A stretch of 64,000 nt of DNA from Sulfolobus islandicus Y.N.15.51. Lineage in GTDB: Archaea > Thermoproteota > Thermoprotei_A > Sulfolobales > Sulfolobaceae. The stretch lies in NCBI RefSeq assembly GCF_000022485.1, contig NC_012623.1, forward strand, positions 186,001-250,000, given 5' to 3'. A model generated the notes under the pieces. That model had not been told where the DNA came from. It made no database searches and saw only the letters and a program-made list of their open reading frames with translations. This document shows positions 55,584-64,000 of this stretch, piece by piece. The number at the start of each line of letters is the position of its first letter. Positions within the stretch are counted from its first letter, which is position 1. The position numbers and the translations under genes were made by a program.

Positions 55584-56771
55584 ATGAAATTCGATATAGT
55601 TGTAGTTGGAGCTGGACCAGCTGGTTCATCCGCAGCCATAACAGCAGCTAGAGGAGGAGCCAAGGTTCTATTATTAGAAAGAGGTCCAGAGCCAGGCTCG
55701 AAAAACGTTTCCGGAGCAATGATAAGGTTAGAGGATTTCTCTTCAGTTTATGATATAGCTTCTATACCGATAGAGAGAAAAGTAAAGAATGTGGATTTGA
55801 TCTTACTAAGTAATTCTAATAGAACGAGAATCAGTGTAAATGTTGAATCAAATTTAGCAACTGTTGCAAGGTTAAAATTAGATAAATGGATGGCTCAACA
55901 AGCAGAAAAGGCTGGAGCACTACTGATAACAAAAACGACTGTGTTAGGAGTTGAAAGGGAGGGAAATGAATATAAGGTAGAAACTGACAGGGGAGAAGTA
56001 AGGGCAGATAGAGTAGTATTAGCTGAGGGCGTCAACGCCCTAGTTTCAATGAAAGCTAATATAAGACCTGATCTAACCCCAGATCATGCTGTGCAAACAG
56101 TTAAAGAGGTCTATAGTTTAAATAAGGATGAAGTTAATAAGCGATTTGGATTCAAGGCTGATGATGAGGGTGTGAGTTGGAGGATATTAGGGATAGATCC
56201 AGTTCCATACGCGGGCTTTCTTTACGTATATAAGGATGCAGTGGCAATAGGTGCCGGAATTCCGATGAAGATACTTATAAAGAGAAAAATAACACCTTAT
56301 ACTGTATTAGATGAGGTTAAGGAAAGATTGGGCTTTAACGAGTTGGTCAAAGGAGCGTCACTCAGAGAATACTCTGCAAAGGTTATACCAGAATATGGTT
56401 TCCCATCTTGGAAAGCTTGTTCAGGTAAAATTTATTTGGCTGGAGATGCAATAGGTCTGGTGGATCCATTAACATTTAATGGTATAGGACCCGCAGTGGC
56501 CTCTGGAGTAGTTGCAGGGAAGGCAGCGTTAGAATCTTATGAATGCAGTAAATATGAAAGTGAATTGATGAAAAATAGGGAAGTTAGAAGAGTTGTGAAT
56601 GGCAGACCATTAGTGAAGGAGTTAATAGAGGAGGAGAACTTCAAATATTATGTGAAAACAATTAATGATCTTCTGCACGGTTGGGTTTACAGTGACTTTT
56701 CTAAAGTTAAATTGGACACGTCTAAACTACTTAAACACTTATTATTGGGTATGGGGGTATTTAAGTCATGA
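55584..56771 (+). CDS. fixC: ETF:quinone oxidoreductase-like flavoprotein (FixC)
   Basis: This FAD protein of about 395 residues has the dinucleotide motif 'DIVVVGAGPAGSSAAITAAR' and the GD motif 'GKIYLAGDAIGLVDPLTFNG'. 'RGPEPGSKNVSGAMIR' is typical of FixC/ETF-QO. Electrons from EtfBA pass through it, with FixX, to the quinone pool. ATG 55584 is preferred over a TTG at 55578; AAGGAGGTGAG is the ribosome-binding site. Confidence 0.92.
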   Translation: MKFDIVVVGAGPAGSSAAITAARGGAKVLLLERGPEPGSKNVSGAMIRLEDFSSVYDIASIPIERKVKNVDLILLSNSNRTRISVNVESNLATVARLKLDKWMAQQAEKAGALLITKTTVLGVEREGNEYKVETDRGEVRADRVVLAEGVNALVSMKANIRPDLTPDHAVQTVKEVYSLNKDEVNKRFGFKADDEGVSWRILGIDPVPYAGFLYVYKDAVAIGAGIPMKILIKRKITPYTVLDEVKERLGFNELVKGASLREYSAKVIPEYGFPSWKACSGKIYLAGDAIGLVDPLTFNGIGPAVASGVVAGKAALESYECSKYESELMKNREVRRVVNGRPLVKELIEEENFKYYVKTINDLLHGWVYSDFSKVKLDTSKLLKHLLLGMGVFKS

Positions 56772-57055
56772 GAGTAGAGGAAAAACTTTACACTTTAAGA
56801 TATAAAAAAGACGAGCAACCTCATTTAGCCATAATCGATCCCAATAAATGTCTTAAATGTGAAGAAGTTAACGGAGTTCCCCAACCTTGTATTGCAGTCT
56901 GCCCTGCAAACGTCTATTCATGGATAGATAAAAGAATTGTAGTATCATATGAGAATTGTGTGGAATGTGGTGCTTGTAGGATTGCTTGTCCCTATTCTAA
57001 CATCTCTTGGAAGTATCCAAGGTATGGGTTAGGCATAGCATTAAGGTATGGGTGA
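56768..57055 (+). CDS. fixX: ferredoxin-like protein (FixX)
   Basis: This 95-residue ferredoxin partner of FixC has 'DPNKCLKCEEVNGVPQPCIA' to 'VCPANVYSW' and 'SYENCVECGACRIACPYSNI', of which the second is a complete C-x2-C-x2-C-x3-CP 4Fe-4S site. It overlaps fixC by 4 bp. Together EtfBA-FixC-FixX form the electron bridge to quinone. An ISC1225-like element starts 16 bp after its stop. Confidence 0.92.
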   Translation: MRVEEKLYTLRYKKDEQPHLAIIDPNKCLKCEEVNGVPQPCIAVCPANVYSWIDKRIVVSYENCVECGACRIACPYSNISWKYPRYGLGIALRYG

Positions 57056-57071
57056 ACTATCCAGCCCTCAC

Positions 57072-58277
57072 CGGTAGACCCAAAATCATACTATAAAAAA
57101 TAATTCTGACAAGATAATATATTGAATTCATAAAAGATAAATGGAATTTATAACAATATAAAGAGTTCAACAAATTGAAGAAAGGGTTTAAGGTGAGGGA
57201 GATGTGGTATTATCACGTGAGATAGGAAGATGGTAACACCCGGTCTCCCTCACCAAACATTCAACAAATAGGATATAAATTACTTTCCATGTTGAACTTC
57301 CAAGGGGAAAAGGTAGAGAAGGTAGCAAAAACTCTCATCTCCGCGTGTTTGTGGAACAACTCTGTAGAGAACAAGTCCAGAGCGTATGACGTATCCCCAC
57401 AGACCGTGAGGAATTACGTAGAGAAACAATGGATGGAAGTGATTGAAAAGCTATTGGAAAGAGCTAGGAAAATATCCTTGGAGATATTAAAGGGGGTAAA
57501 GGAGATAGATCTTTCAATAGACCGGACAACCAAGACGTGGTATGGGAAACCAGTGAAAGGGAGATCTGAAAAAGGAAACTCGTGGAACTACGCAACAACC
57601 AAGTATAAGGGGAAAGTACTTTTACTTGCCTTTATTCCGCAAGTGAACGGTATGACTAAGGACGAGATAGTGAAGGTTCTTGTGGAGCAAGTAATGGCAA
57701 TGGGGTTCAAGATAAGGTTGATAACTCTTGACGCTGGTTTCTACACAGTTGATGTGCTCAACTTCATTTCACAGTTTAAGTATATAATTGCTGTGCCTGT
57801 TGGGGATGTTAAGGTTTATGAGGAGTTTGACGGGGATTACACAACTAATAGTAAGAGGCATAGGAGGGATGAGCAGGTCAAGTTCAGGCTTCTCGTGTAC
57901 AGCAAGGAAGAAGTGAGGAGAAAGAGTCTTGTTTATTTTGCTGGGGCTACAAACCTAGACCTATCCAAGAGGGAAGTGTTGGATTTGTACAATAAGGTAA
58001 GGGGTCCCATAGAGACCTCTTATAGGAACATTAAGGCTTTTCTTCCATTTACTGGTTCTACTAAGTTTGTTTTTCGCACGTTGATCTTCGTGCTGGCCCT
58101 TGTACTCTACTCCTTATATACCATATTCAAGGGGGAGGTGGGGAGAGAGGAGTTTAGATTATTATTAATTCTTTTATTTCCTGATTTATTCAATCCAGAG
58201 AATTTTACATTTAATCTAGTAGAAACACTTATTTACACTATAGATTTATTTTCAAGGAGATGATTTTGGGTCTACCG
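57072..58277 (+). mobile_element. ISC1225-like insertion sequence, second full-length copy
   Basis: It has the same inverted ends as the copy at 25996 (CGGTAGACCCAAAATCA and complement) and is 1206 bp long. The left flank is AGCCCTCAC and the right flank is the interior of an IS256 transposase gene, so the flanks do not match. Recombination or deletion has joined two different insertion sites. Confidence 0.85.
57233..58263 (+). pseudogene. transposase of the ISC1225-like element, N-terminal frameshift
   Basis: Compared with the copy at 26147, four bases are missing soon after the leader hairpin, so the long start is out of frame. A 324-residue frame remains from the internal ATG at 57289 ('MLNFQGEKVEKVAKTLISAC'). 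All catalytic regions are present ('EIDLSIDRTTKTWYG', 'RLITLDAGFYTVDVLNFI', 'RGPIETSYRNIKAFLPF'), though the usual D-W-T after the first Asp is D-R-T. If translation normally starts at the internal Met, it may still be active. Confidence 0.65.
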
Positions 58278-58278
58278 A

Positions 58279-58696
58279 AGGTGGAGGAGGGAAGGAAGGC
58301 TATATTGTCCCTCAGCCAACTTGTCCAACCCTTTTCTCCAGCCCGAGCCAAGAGGCTTCTTGACGCTGCTGACAAGTATTGTTCCTTTCTCAACTTCCCC
58401 AGGGAGATTAGACACTACCTCTACACTAATAACACGTCGGAGAGTTTCAACTCGACCCTGGCTAGGTTCGAGGAGGAGCTCGGAGGTTACTTTCCCTCTC
58501 TTCGCTCCTTGGAGGTCTATCTCTACGTTTCGATCCATGAAAGTAATTCGCGTTGGAAGTTCAGGCCCATGTCGGTGATAAGGCATTACTCATATCATCT
58601 CAAACAACTCCACGCTTCAAGGTTCCAGGTGAGTCTTGATGAAGACTTTTAACCTTCTGCTTACATATTTTCTCACACAACTATACCCAGTAGCCC
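58279..58696 (+). mobile_element. IS256-family element, 3' fragment
   Basis: This is the last ~120 codons of the transposase plus the terminal repeat, in the opposite orientation to the complete element at 21-1352 and, as far as I could compare, identical to it. The 5' part is cut off at the ISC1225-like element (junction at GTGGAGGAGG). The terminal repeat ends at about 58696 in CCCAGTAGCCCC. Confidence 0.85.
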
Positions 58697-59264
58697 CTCT
58701 CCATAGCTATGAGCTGGGTTGGGGAGGGCGAGAAACCCTTGTCAGCTATCTTAATCCCCTTGAGCGGGGACTTAAATCTCGGGGCTACTGGGTAGGCACT
58801 TCTCCTCAAGCTTGAAGGAAATTTCCAGCAACTTCTTCCTCACTTCGTATACTCTTCCTACGAAATCGTGTAACGTGCTCTTGCCCACTTTCCTCCCAAC
58901 GAACCACGCCACAACGACGTTCACGTTGACCATCTTTACCGCGTCTCTATAGGAACAGGAGTAGAGTACCATGACGATTAGTAACTTCAGGTAAACCAGA
59001 GTGCCTTCTCTTAGAACTCTTTCTAAATCTAGGGTGTCTAGCACGGGTTTGATATCCGTTAACCATTTTTCCCTCCACGGCATATCCTCTCTTGGGGGGA
59101 GAGAATAGTACACTAAGTTTGGGATGCGTCTTAGTGTACGTGCCATGGTACTACTCTCTCCTCCCATAACTTAAGTATTACTACAATTTAATCCAAGATA
59201 ATGCTAAGAATCAATTTATTCTCAAAAATTAAAATTCAGTTTTTTACATTCCGGACACTCTCTC
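58697..59264 (-). mobile_element. IS5-like element, 5' part interrupted by IS256 ends
   Basis: On the minus strand from ATG 59167 a 120-residue transposase N-terminus ('LKLLIVMVLYSCSYRDAVKM') is visible, related to that at 52580-53518. It runs into a second IS256-type end (CTACCCAGTAGCCCC at about 58780). Between the two IS256 ends about 85 bp code for 'FKSPLKGIKIADKGFSPSPT', a later transposase segment. The far end at 59264 has CGGACACTCTCTCG, the IS5-like terminal repeat. Confidence 0.65.
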
Positions 59265-59323
59265 GTGGTACCGCTTTAATATTTAAATATCAGCTTAGCT
59301 AGTTTAACTATAGTGAAACTAGC

Positions 59324-59593
59324 TTGACTCTAAAAGTGGAAGTTGGAAAGAAAGGTTACATAATTATTCCTAAGGATATCAGAGATCTCCTAGGCATAAA
59401 AGAAGGTGACAAGCTTATTCTTAACGTCTATGACGGTAAAATTATCCTTGAACCTGAAAGGAAGGTTGACATTAATGAGATCTTAAAAAGACTTGAGGGA
59501 CATCACGCTAAAATATCCGCTTATGCAAAAAGCGCTAAATTAGGAGACTTGCTTTATTCGAGCCTTGAGGAGGAATTTGATGATTTTTCTTGA
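59324..59593 (+). CDS. vapB: VapB-type antitoxin (AbrB/SpoVT fold)
   Basis: This 89-residue protein has an N-terminal swapped-hairpin AbrB domain ('KVEVGKKGYIIIPKDIRDLL' then 'GIKEGDKLILNVYDGKIILE'), which binds DNA and represses the operon. The C-terminal tail wraps the toxin. The start is TTG 59324 (a GTG four codons later is possible). It overlaps vapC by 14 bp. Confidence 0.85.
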   Translation: MTLKVEVGKKGYIIIPKDIRDLLGIKEGDKLILNVYDGKIILEPERKVDINEILKRLEGHHAKISAYAKSAKLGDLLYSSLEEEFDDFS

Positions 59594-59969
59594 CGCAAAC
59601 TTTATCATATACTTGAATTTGGGTGTAAAGGAAGTAGAAAATTTTTATATTAAAGTCCTACAAGAAGATCGACTAGCTTTAGACCCATTAGTTATAGATG
59701 AAGTAATTTATATTTCAAAGAAAAAATATAACGTGAACTTTAACGATACAATAAGTTTTCTAGACGAGATCGTTTTACCTAACTCTCTCATCCTTCCTAT
59801 AAGAAAAGAAGATTATGATAAAGCAAAAGAGATAATGCTACAATATAACCTAAAGCCTTCAGACGCATTTCACGTTGCCGTAATGTTAAATAACTCAATT
59901 AGTAAAATTATAAGTGAAGATAAGGATTTTGATAGAACTAAAGAAATACATAGAGTTTGGATAACTTAA
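59580..59969 (+). CDS. vapC: VapC-type PIN-domain toxin
   Basis: This PIN RNase of about 129 residues has acidic residues in 'IFLDANFIIYLNLG' (first Asp), 'LALDPLVIDEVIYIS' (Asp and Glu), 'KPSDAFHVAVML' and 'SEDKDFDR'. It cleaves RNA when free of VapB. ATG 59580 is chosen over an upstream TTG, with GAGGAGG as the ribosome-binding site inside vapB. Confidence 0.85.
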   Translation: MIFLDANFIIYLNLGVKEVENFYIKVLQEDRLALDPLVIDEVIYISKKKYNVNFNDTISFLDEIVLPNSLILPIRKEDYDKAKEIMLQYNLKPSDAFHVAVMLNNSISKIISEDKDFDRTKEIHRVWIT

Positions 59970-60009
59970 GATGAACTTATCTAGGCTTATTAAATTAACG
60001 CCCAATTAA

Positions 60010-60433
60010 TCACATTTTCTCTAATGAGAACTCTAATAGTTTTGAAGAGTACAATTTTAGCTCTTCTTCTATTTTATTAACTTCCTCAATAAGTGAAGGA
60101 TCTAAATTATAAGTTTCAACCCACTCTTTAACTATGCTAGAATCGACCTCTACGTGAAATTGGACTCCAATAGCTTTACCTAATCTAAATGCTTGGAACC
60201 TTTAGGCAAAGAAAAAGTATCGCCGTGAAGTTGAAAAACTTTAATTTTTTTCAGTGCCGAACAATTCCTTAAACTCGTCAATTAGGCTAACTTCTTGAAC
60301 TCCTACCTCTTGTCCATAAGGACCTTTAATAACCTTTCCACCCAAGGCTTCCGCAATTATTTGAGAACCTGAGCAAACTCCTAGTATCTTTTTTACCTTC
60401 GCTATACGCCTTCCGTGAGTTATTACTTTTACT
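60010..60433 (-). pseudogene. class-I glutamine amidotransferase, truncated and frameshifted
   Basis: The minus strand gives 'AKVKKILGVCSGSQIIAEAL' (nucleophile-elbow Cys), 'GGKVIKGPYGQEVGVQEVSL' and, after a frame change near 60210-60240, 'AIGVQFHVEVDSSIVKEWVE' (catalytic His). The amino end is missing because an IS110 mini-element begins at 60434. It was probably a GMP-synthase-like amidotransferase. Confidence 0.7.
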
Positions 60434-60716
60434 CCTTATATATTAGTCAGATTTGTGTAATACAGATCTGACTGGGGTGTAGGCCATTTTGGGTTTAAAG
60501 CCCGAGGGAGAGCTTGGTCGCCTCTGAACCGGAAGTTGGGCATAAAGCCCGAATAAGGGTAAATTTGGAGGTCCCAGTTGCAGGAATAGAAGTATCAAAA
60601 GATAAATTAACTGTACTATAATAGGCAGTTTAACGCTAGTGAGTAAAGCAGGTTTTATCACTTGCGTAAGTAGTGTGGACTATGCGCGATTTTCAAGCAA
60701 AAGTTAGAAGTCCGAG
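60434..60716 (+). mobile_element. IS110 mini-element (non-autonomous), copy 2
   Basis: This is the same derivative as 47889-48204, in the other orientation. It keeps the leader hairpin (AGTCAGATTTG...CAGATCTGACT), the leader and both ends. The internal joint GATAAATTAA directly followed by CTGTACTATAAT is identical (inverted). It has more divergence and small deletions than copy 1. It disrupts the glutamine amidotransferase gene. Confidence 0.75.
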
Positions 60717-60910
60717 TTATTATCCTCTCTAATTTTTCAATCTCCCTCTGTAGGGAGTAAGTGTATGAGGGTTGTGTTCTTCCCATGAAAATAAACATGT
60801 TGAATAAATAAATAAGCTTAGAGAGTAAACCAAAAGTGAAAAATTGAGGTATTAGTTTCGGCTTTAAAAAGTATTACTTCGTTGAGATTATGCTTTGATG
60901 ACTCTCCACA

Positions 60911-61294
60911 TTATTCCTTAGGAATCAGTATTACCTTAACCTCTTTAACTTTACTAAGCTCGTGATCGCTCGTTACAGCTGTTGAATTTATACTTTTAGC
61001 AGATGCTAATAAAAAAGCATCTCCTAAGGAGAGGTTATACTTAATTTTCAACTTAGCTGTGCTTTTAATTATATCCTCATCGTTAACATCTATTAGCTCA
61101 AAGGTGTTTCTTATTAAAGAATATTTTAATAGGGATTCTTTCCAACCTTTGACTTTTGCGTATGAATAAAGGAATTCTGTAAGATTTACTGAATTTACAA
61201 AAGCCTCATTCATATTTTTCTCTATTATCTCTTTTGCTTTTTTATTTCCATAAAAATACAAAATTAATGTAGAGGCGTCAAGTACTACTTTCAC
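60911..61294 (-). CDS. vapC: VapC-type PIN-domain toxin, second pair
   Basis: This 127-residue PIN RNase has 'KVVLDASTLILYFYG' (first Asp), 'FVNSVNLTEFLYSYAK' (Glu), 'LSLGDAFLLASAKS' and 'AVTSDHELSKV'. It is co-directional with and overlaps its antitoxin by 17 bp. Its sequence is unlike the first VapC, so the two pairs are not a recent duplication. Confidence 0.85.
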   Translation of the reverse strand: MKVVLDASTLILYFYGNKKAKEIIEKNMNEAFVNSVNLTEFLYSYAKVKGWKESLLKYSLIRNTFELIDVNDEDIIKSTAKLKIKYNLSLGDAFLLASAKSINSTAVTSDHELSKVKEVKVILIPKE

Positions 61295-61508
61295 GTTCTC
61301 TTCTCCTCTCCTCTTCCAGAATGTCTAAAGCTTTTATTGCGTCCTTGTCACTACCAAAGTATTTTCTAATATCATCACGAGGAAATATATAAATTCCATC
61401 ATCGTCAACTATAACGTTAACTTCGTCACCTTCTTTCAAGTTGAATTTTTCTCTTATCTCCTTCGGTATTACAATAATACCTTTCTTATACACCTTCAAT
61501 CTATACAT
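61278..61508 (-). CDS. vapB: VapB-type antitoxin (AbrB fold), second pair
   Basis: This 76-residue AbrB protein reads 'YRLKVYKKGIIVIPKEIREK' then 'FNLKEGDEVNVIVDDDGIYI', followed by a charged tail 'LDILEEERRRERESST'. It represses the pair and neutralises the toxin. It is the first gene of its operon, with AT-rich promoter DNA just upstream. Confidence 0.85.
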   Translation of the reverse strand: MYRLKVYKKGIIVIPKEIREKFNLKEGDEVNVIVDDDGIYIFPRDDIRKYFGSDKDAIKALDILEEERRRERESST

Positions 61509-61890
61509 ATAAGAATATTCTCGTTAAATGCTTTAAGTTTAACTTTACCTGAACTTAAGTTAAACTAATGCTGAATTTTAACGGTTTAAATTAATAACTC
61601 ATTCTTCTCTCTATGACTTATTCCACTACCTAGAAGAGGGATAAAGAGAGATTTTAACAGAATTAAATTGTAAAAATTATCTTAATTTCCAAATATTTTC
61701 ATAGTGTTAGAATCGTATTAATGAAATTAAACTGGTCTATAAGAGACCAGTTATTACGCAAAACTGGTCGGAAAAAGACGTGAACTCCTACGGCGATTTT
61801 CACGAACAACACTCCTAAACAAGAAGACAAGCTTTACAAGAGTAAAACTTTTATAAAGAGAACAAGAAAATAACACAAGCCGAAAGTGAA
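61509..61890. other. gene-free stretch with a hairpin, then the left end of an IS110 element
   Basis: AACTGGTCT (61730-61738) and AGACCAGTT (61744-61752) form a 9-bp hairpin with a 5-nt loop. From about 61790 the sequence (ACTCCTACGG...) resembles the left flank of the IS110 element at 28141, so the element end or its preferred target begins there. No gene is seen. Confidence 0.45.
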
Positions 61891-62087
61891 CATGGGGATA
61901 AAACCCCATGGGGTAGGCTGGCTATACGTCCCCCGCGATCTAACATGTGGGACAACATCCCGAGTAGGAGTGTGCAAAAATTTAAGGGGACGTTCTCATA
62001 GTTAGTTCGCACTATCTCCTAACAAAATTAACAATACAACGCGTATTATTATAGAAAAATTCAAGAATCAGAAAAAGAGTATTACAC
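61891..62087 (+). ncRNA. putative IS110 bridge (seek) RNA leader, second copy
   Basis: This is the counterpart of 27951-28140. It has the same 18-nt hairpin (61892-61909), AGGCTGGCT, GATCTAACA (61937-61945) and GAGTAGGAG (61962-61970). The long stem is ACGTCCCC (61926-61933) with GGGGACGT (61986-61993), and the inner hairpin is GGGA/TCCC. The paired bases differ from the other copy but the pairing is kept. Confidence 0.65.
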
Positions 62088-63239
62088 ATGGAAAGGAAGA
62101 TAAAGCCTAAAGTATTTGCAATAGATGTGGGGGAATCAAGACTTGTTGCAACCAAGATGGAAATAAACAACAACACAGTAAAAGAAGCTGATACGAGAGA
62201 ATTCAAATACAACGAGGAAGGACTCAAAGAACTTATAAAATTCCTAGAAGGATACGAAGAAGGAATAATGGAAGCAACAGGAGTATACTTCTACCACGTA
62301 TACAACGTACTGAGAGACAAGGGACTAAAAGTAAACGTGATAAACCCTGTCCAAACAGTTGAAGTCCTAGGCAAGAAGACAGACAAGAACGATTCCATAA
62401 GACTCGCAATAGCCTACGCTGCAGGCACAGTAAAAGGATCGTACATACCAACGGGAGAAATGCAAGAACTAAGAGAAATGACAAGACACAGAGAAGGACT
62501 AGTAGAGAGAAAGACACAAGTAAAGAACGAGATAAGGAAAGTTCTAGAAACAGCAGGATACAAGCTACCTCCCTTCGAAAAGAAGACAAAGGAAATAGTG
62601 AGAAAACTAGCCACTGATGAGAAGCTAACTGACGAAGAGATCAAGGAGTACTCCAAATTATTGGGAAGAAAATTAACTAGAATAGAAGCGTTCATCCTAA
62701 AACAACTCCTGGACCTACTGAACATTATAGAAGAACAAATCAAGGAAGTGGAGAACGAGATAATGAAGTTCCTACCCGAGGAAGCAGTAGAGTTGACTAA
62801 GATACCCGGAATAGTCCCAATCTCTGCAGCCACAATTTACGCTGAGCTTGGAGACGTGAGCAGGTTTGAGTCTTCGAAACAAGCTGCTTCTTATGCTGGA
62901 GTTTCTCCAAGGACTAAGCAGAGCGGGAAGACCGAATTTCACAACGGTCTCATCAAGGGGAATAAGCACTTATCCCGCGTTCTATTCCTTGTTGCAAGGT
63001 CCGCTAAGAACACGGTCCAATTTAATGGCTTCTATCAAGCCTTGTTGAAGAGGACAGGTAATTCCAAAAAGGCTACATTAGCCTTGGCCAACAAGATATG
63101 TAGGATAGTTTATCACGTACTCAAGGATGGGGAATACAAGGGTGAGACTAAGAAGACTAGGTATAGGGGAGGAGGTGGTGAAGGCCCTCAAGTTGACCCC
63201 AATCAAGTAGTTCCTTCGGCTCTTCAAGCCATCGCCTAG
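62088..63239 (+). CDS. IS110-family DEDD transposase, third type, second copy
   Basis: This 383-residue homologue of the transposase at 28141 is clearly diverged from it over most of its length. Motifs are 'VFAIDVGESRLVATKM', 'GIMEATGVYFYHVYN', 'GKKTDKNDSIRLAIAYAAG', 'LTKIPGIVPISAATIYAELG' and 'SYAGVSPRTKQSGKTEFHNG'. The frame is intact. The two elements are sister lineages, so their shared leader is informative. Confidence 0.9.
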   Translation: MERKIKPKVFAIDVGESRLVATKMEINNNTVKEADTREFKYNEEGLKELIKFLEGYEEGIMEATGVYFYHVYNVLRDKGLKVNVINPVQTVEVLGKKTDKNDSIRLAIAYAAGTVKGSYIPTGEMQELREMTRHREGLVERKTQVKNEIRKVLETAGYKLPPFEKKTKEIVRKLATDEKLTDEEIKEYSKLLGRKLTRIEAFILKQLLDLLNIIEEQIKEVENEIMKFLPEEAVELTKIPGIVPISAATIYAELGDVSRFESSKQAASYAGVSPRTKQSGKTEFHNGLIKGNKHLSRVLFLVARSAKNTVQFNGFYQALLKRTGNSKKATLALANKICRIVYHVLKDGEYKGETKKTRYRGGGGEGPQVDPNQVVPSALQAIA

Positions 63240-63281
63240 CCATGTTAGAGGCAAAGCATGTGGAGCCTACCCCGCCCTCAC

Positions 63282-64000
63282 CGGTAGACCCAAGATCATA
63301 TTAGAAAAAATATTTCTGGTAGGATAATATCGAATTTATAAAAGATAAAGAAATTTATAAGACTATAAAGAATTCAACAAATTGAAGAAAGGCTTAAGGT
63401 GAAAAAGACTGTATTATCACAAGGTGAACCACGATGATAACACCTGGTCTTCCCCACCAAAATAACACTCAACAAATAGGGTATAAATTACTTTCCATAT
63501 TAGACTTCCAAGGGAAAAAGGCAGAGAACGTAAAGAAAACGCTAATCTCAACATGTTTATGGAACGACCCCATAGAAAACAAGTCAAGCGCATACAACGT
63601 GTCACCACAAACCGTGAGGAACTACGCAGAGGAGCAAGGTGTAGAAGTAGTTGAGAAACTCTTGCAATAAATGAGGAAAATATCCCTAGAGACGCTGAAG
63701 GGAGAGAAGGAAATAGACATTTCAATAGACTGGGCCACTAAAACCTGGTACGGGAAACCGGTGGAAGTAAGCTCGGAAAAGGGAAACTCATGGAACTACG
63801 CCACTGAAATGACTAAACATAATGGAAAAGTGCTCCTACTGGCTTTCGTCACACAAGTAAACGAGATGACCAAGGACTACATCGTGAAGATCCTCGTGGA
63901 GCAGGTTACTGCAATGGGGTTCAAGATAAGGTTGATAACTCTTGACGCAGGTTTCTACACAGTTGATGTGCTCAATTTCATTTCACAGTTTAAGTATATA
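63282..64000 (+). mobile_element. ISC1225-like element, third long copy, runs off the window
   Basis: It begins with CGGTAGACCCAAGATCA after the flank CGCCCTCAC. The leader hairpin arms are degraded (GGTGAAAAAGAC, GTCTTCCCCACC). The transposase frame from 63434 meets a TAA at 63668 and then continues in the same frame from ATG 63671 ('MRKISLETLKGEKEIDISID') to the window end. The copy carries a nonsense mutation and is probably inactive. Confidence 0.8.

Overview
The window looks like a chromosome segment of a thermoacidophilic crenarchaeon of the Sulfolobus/Saccharolobus group. It is AT-rich, with short or absent leaders. It carries the cbsA-cbsB-soxL-soxN-odsN respiratory cluster known from Sulfolobus, insertion sequences of the Sulfolobus 'ISC' types (IS256, IS5, IS110, IS605 and an IS4/ISH3-like group), Sulfolobus-type MITEs, and a remnant of an SSV-type (fusellovirus) integrase.

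Layout. 1-2 kb: a nest of insertion sequences (IS256 in IS5-like in ISC1225-like) that interrupts a tRNA-Thr-like half gene. 2-6.5 kb: a GNAT protein, an archaeal ATPase, a HEPN/MNT toxin-antitoxin pair, several MITEs and an intact tRNA-Thr(GGU). 7-8.6 kb: a secreted phosphoesterase. 8.7-22 kb: a locus for a molybdopterin sulfur/polysulfide-type reductase (catalytic, Fe-S, chaperone, extra Fe-S, HAD-like, TPR, NrfD anchor and regulator genes). Its catalytic gene is split by an IS110 element and its membrane-anchor gene has an in-frame amber stop, so the pathway appears to be decaying. 23-36 kb: cbsA, a cbsB broken by a roughly 7.6-kb stack of mobile elements plus a virus remnant, then intact soxL, soxN and odsN. 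36-48 kb: a metal-binding domain protein, a truncated DUF929 protein, a secreted protein paired with a membrane Fe-S protein, regulators, DUF1059 proteins, an acyl-CoA synthetase, an acetamidase/formamidase, decayed genes and IS110 mini-elements. 48-57 kb: a Pat-like acetyltransferase, a 2-oxoacid:ferredoxin oxidoreductase, a fused EtfBA, FixC and FixX. 57-64 kb: a second IS nest, two VapBC pairs, a decayed glutamine amidotransferase, a further IS110 and a further ISC1225-like copy.

How it works together. The intact core is energy metabolism: oxidation of 2-oxoacids to reduced ferredoxin, an ETF/ETF-quinone oxidoreductase branch into the quinone pool, and a bc1-like branch (SoxN cytochrome b, SoxL Rieske, CbsA cytochrome b558/566). 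The sulfur-reductase locus and cbsB have been inactivated by insertions and point lesions. The mobile elements are informative in themselves. Two diverged IS110 elements share a leader with compensatory base changes, as expected for a bridge (seek) RNA. A second IS110 type has spawned two mini-elements that keep only its ends and leader. ISC1225-like copies sit at hairpin apexes. A 14-base motif recurs upstream of cbsA, soxL and soxN.
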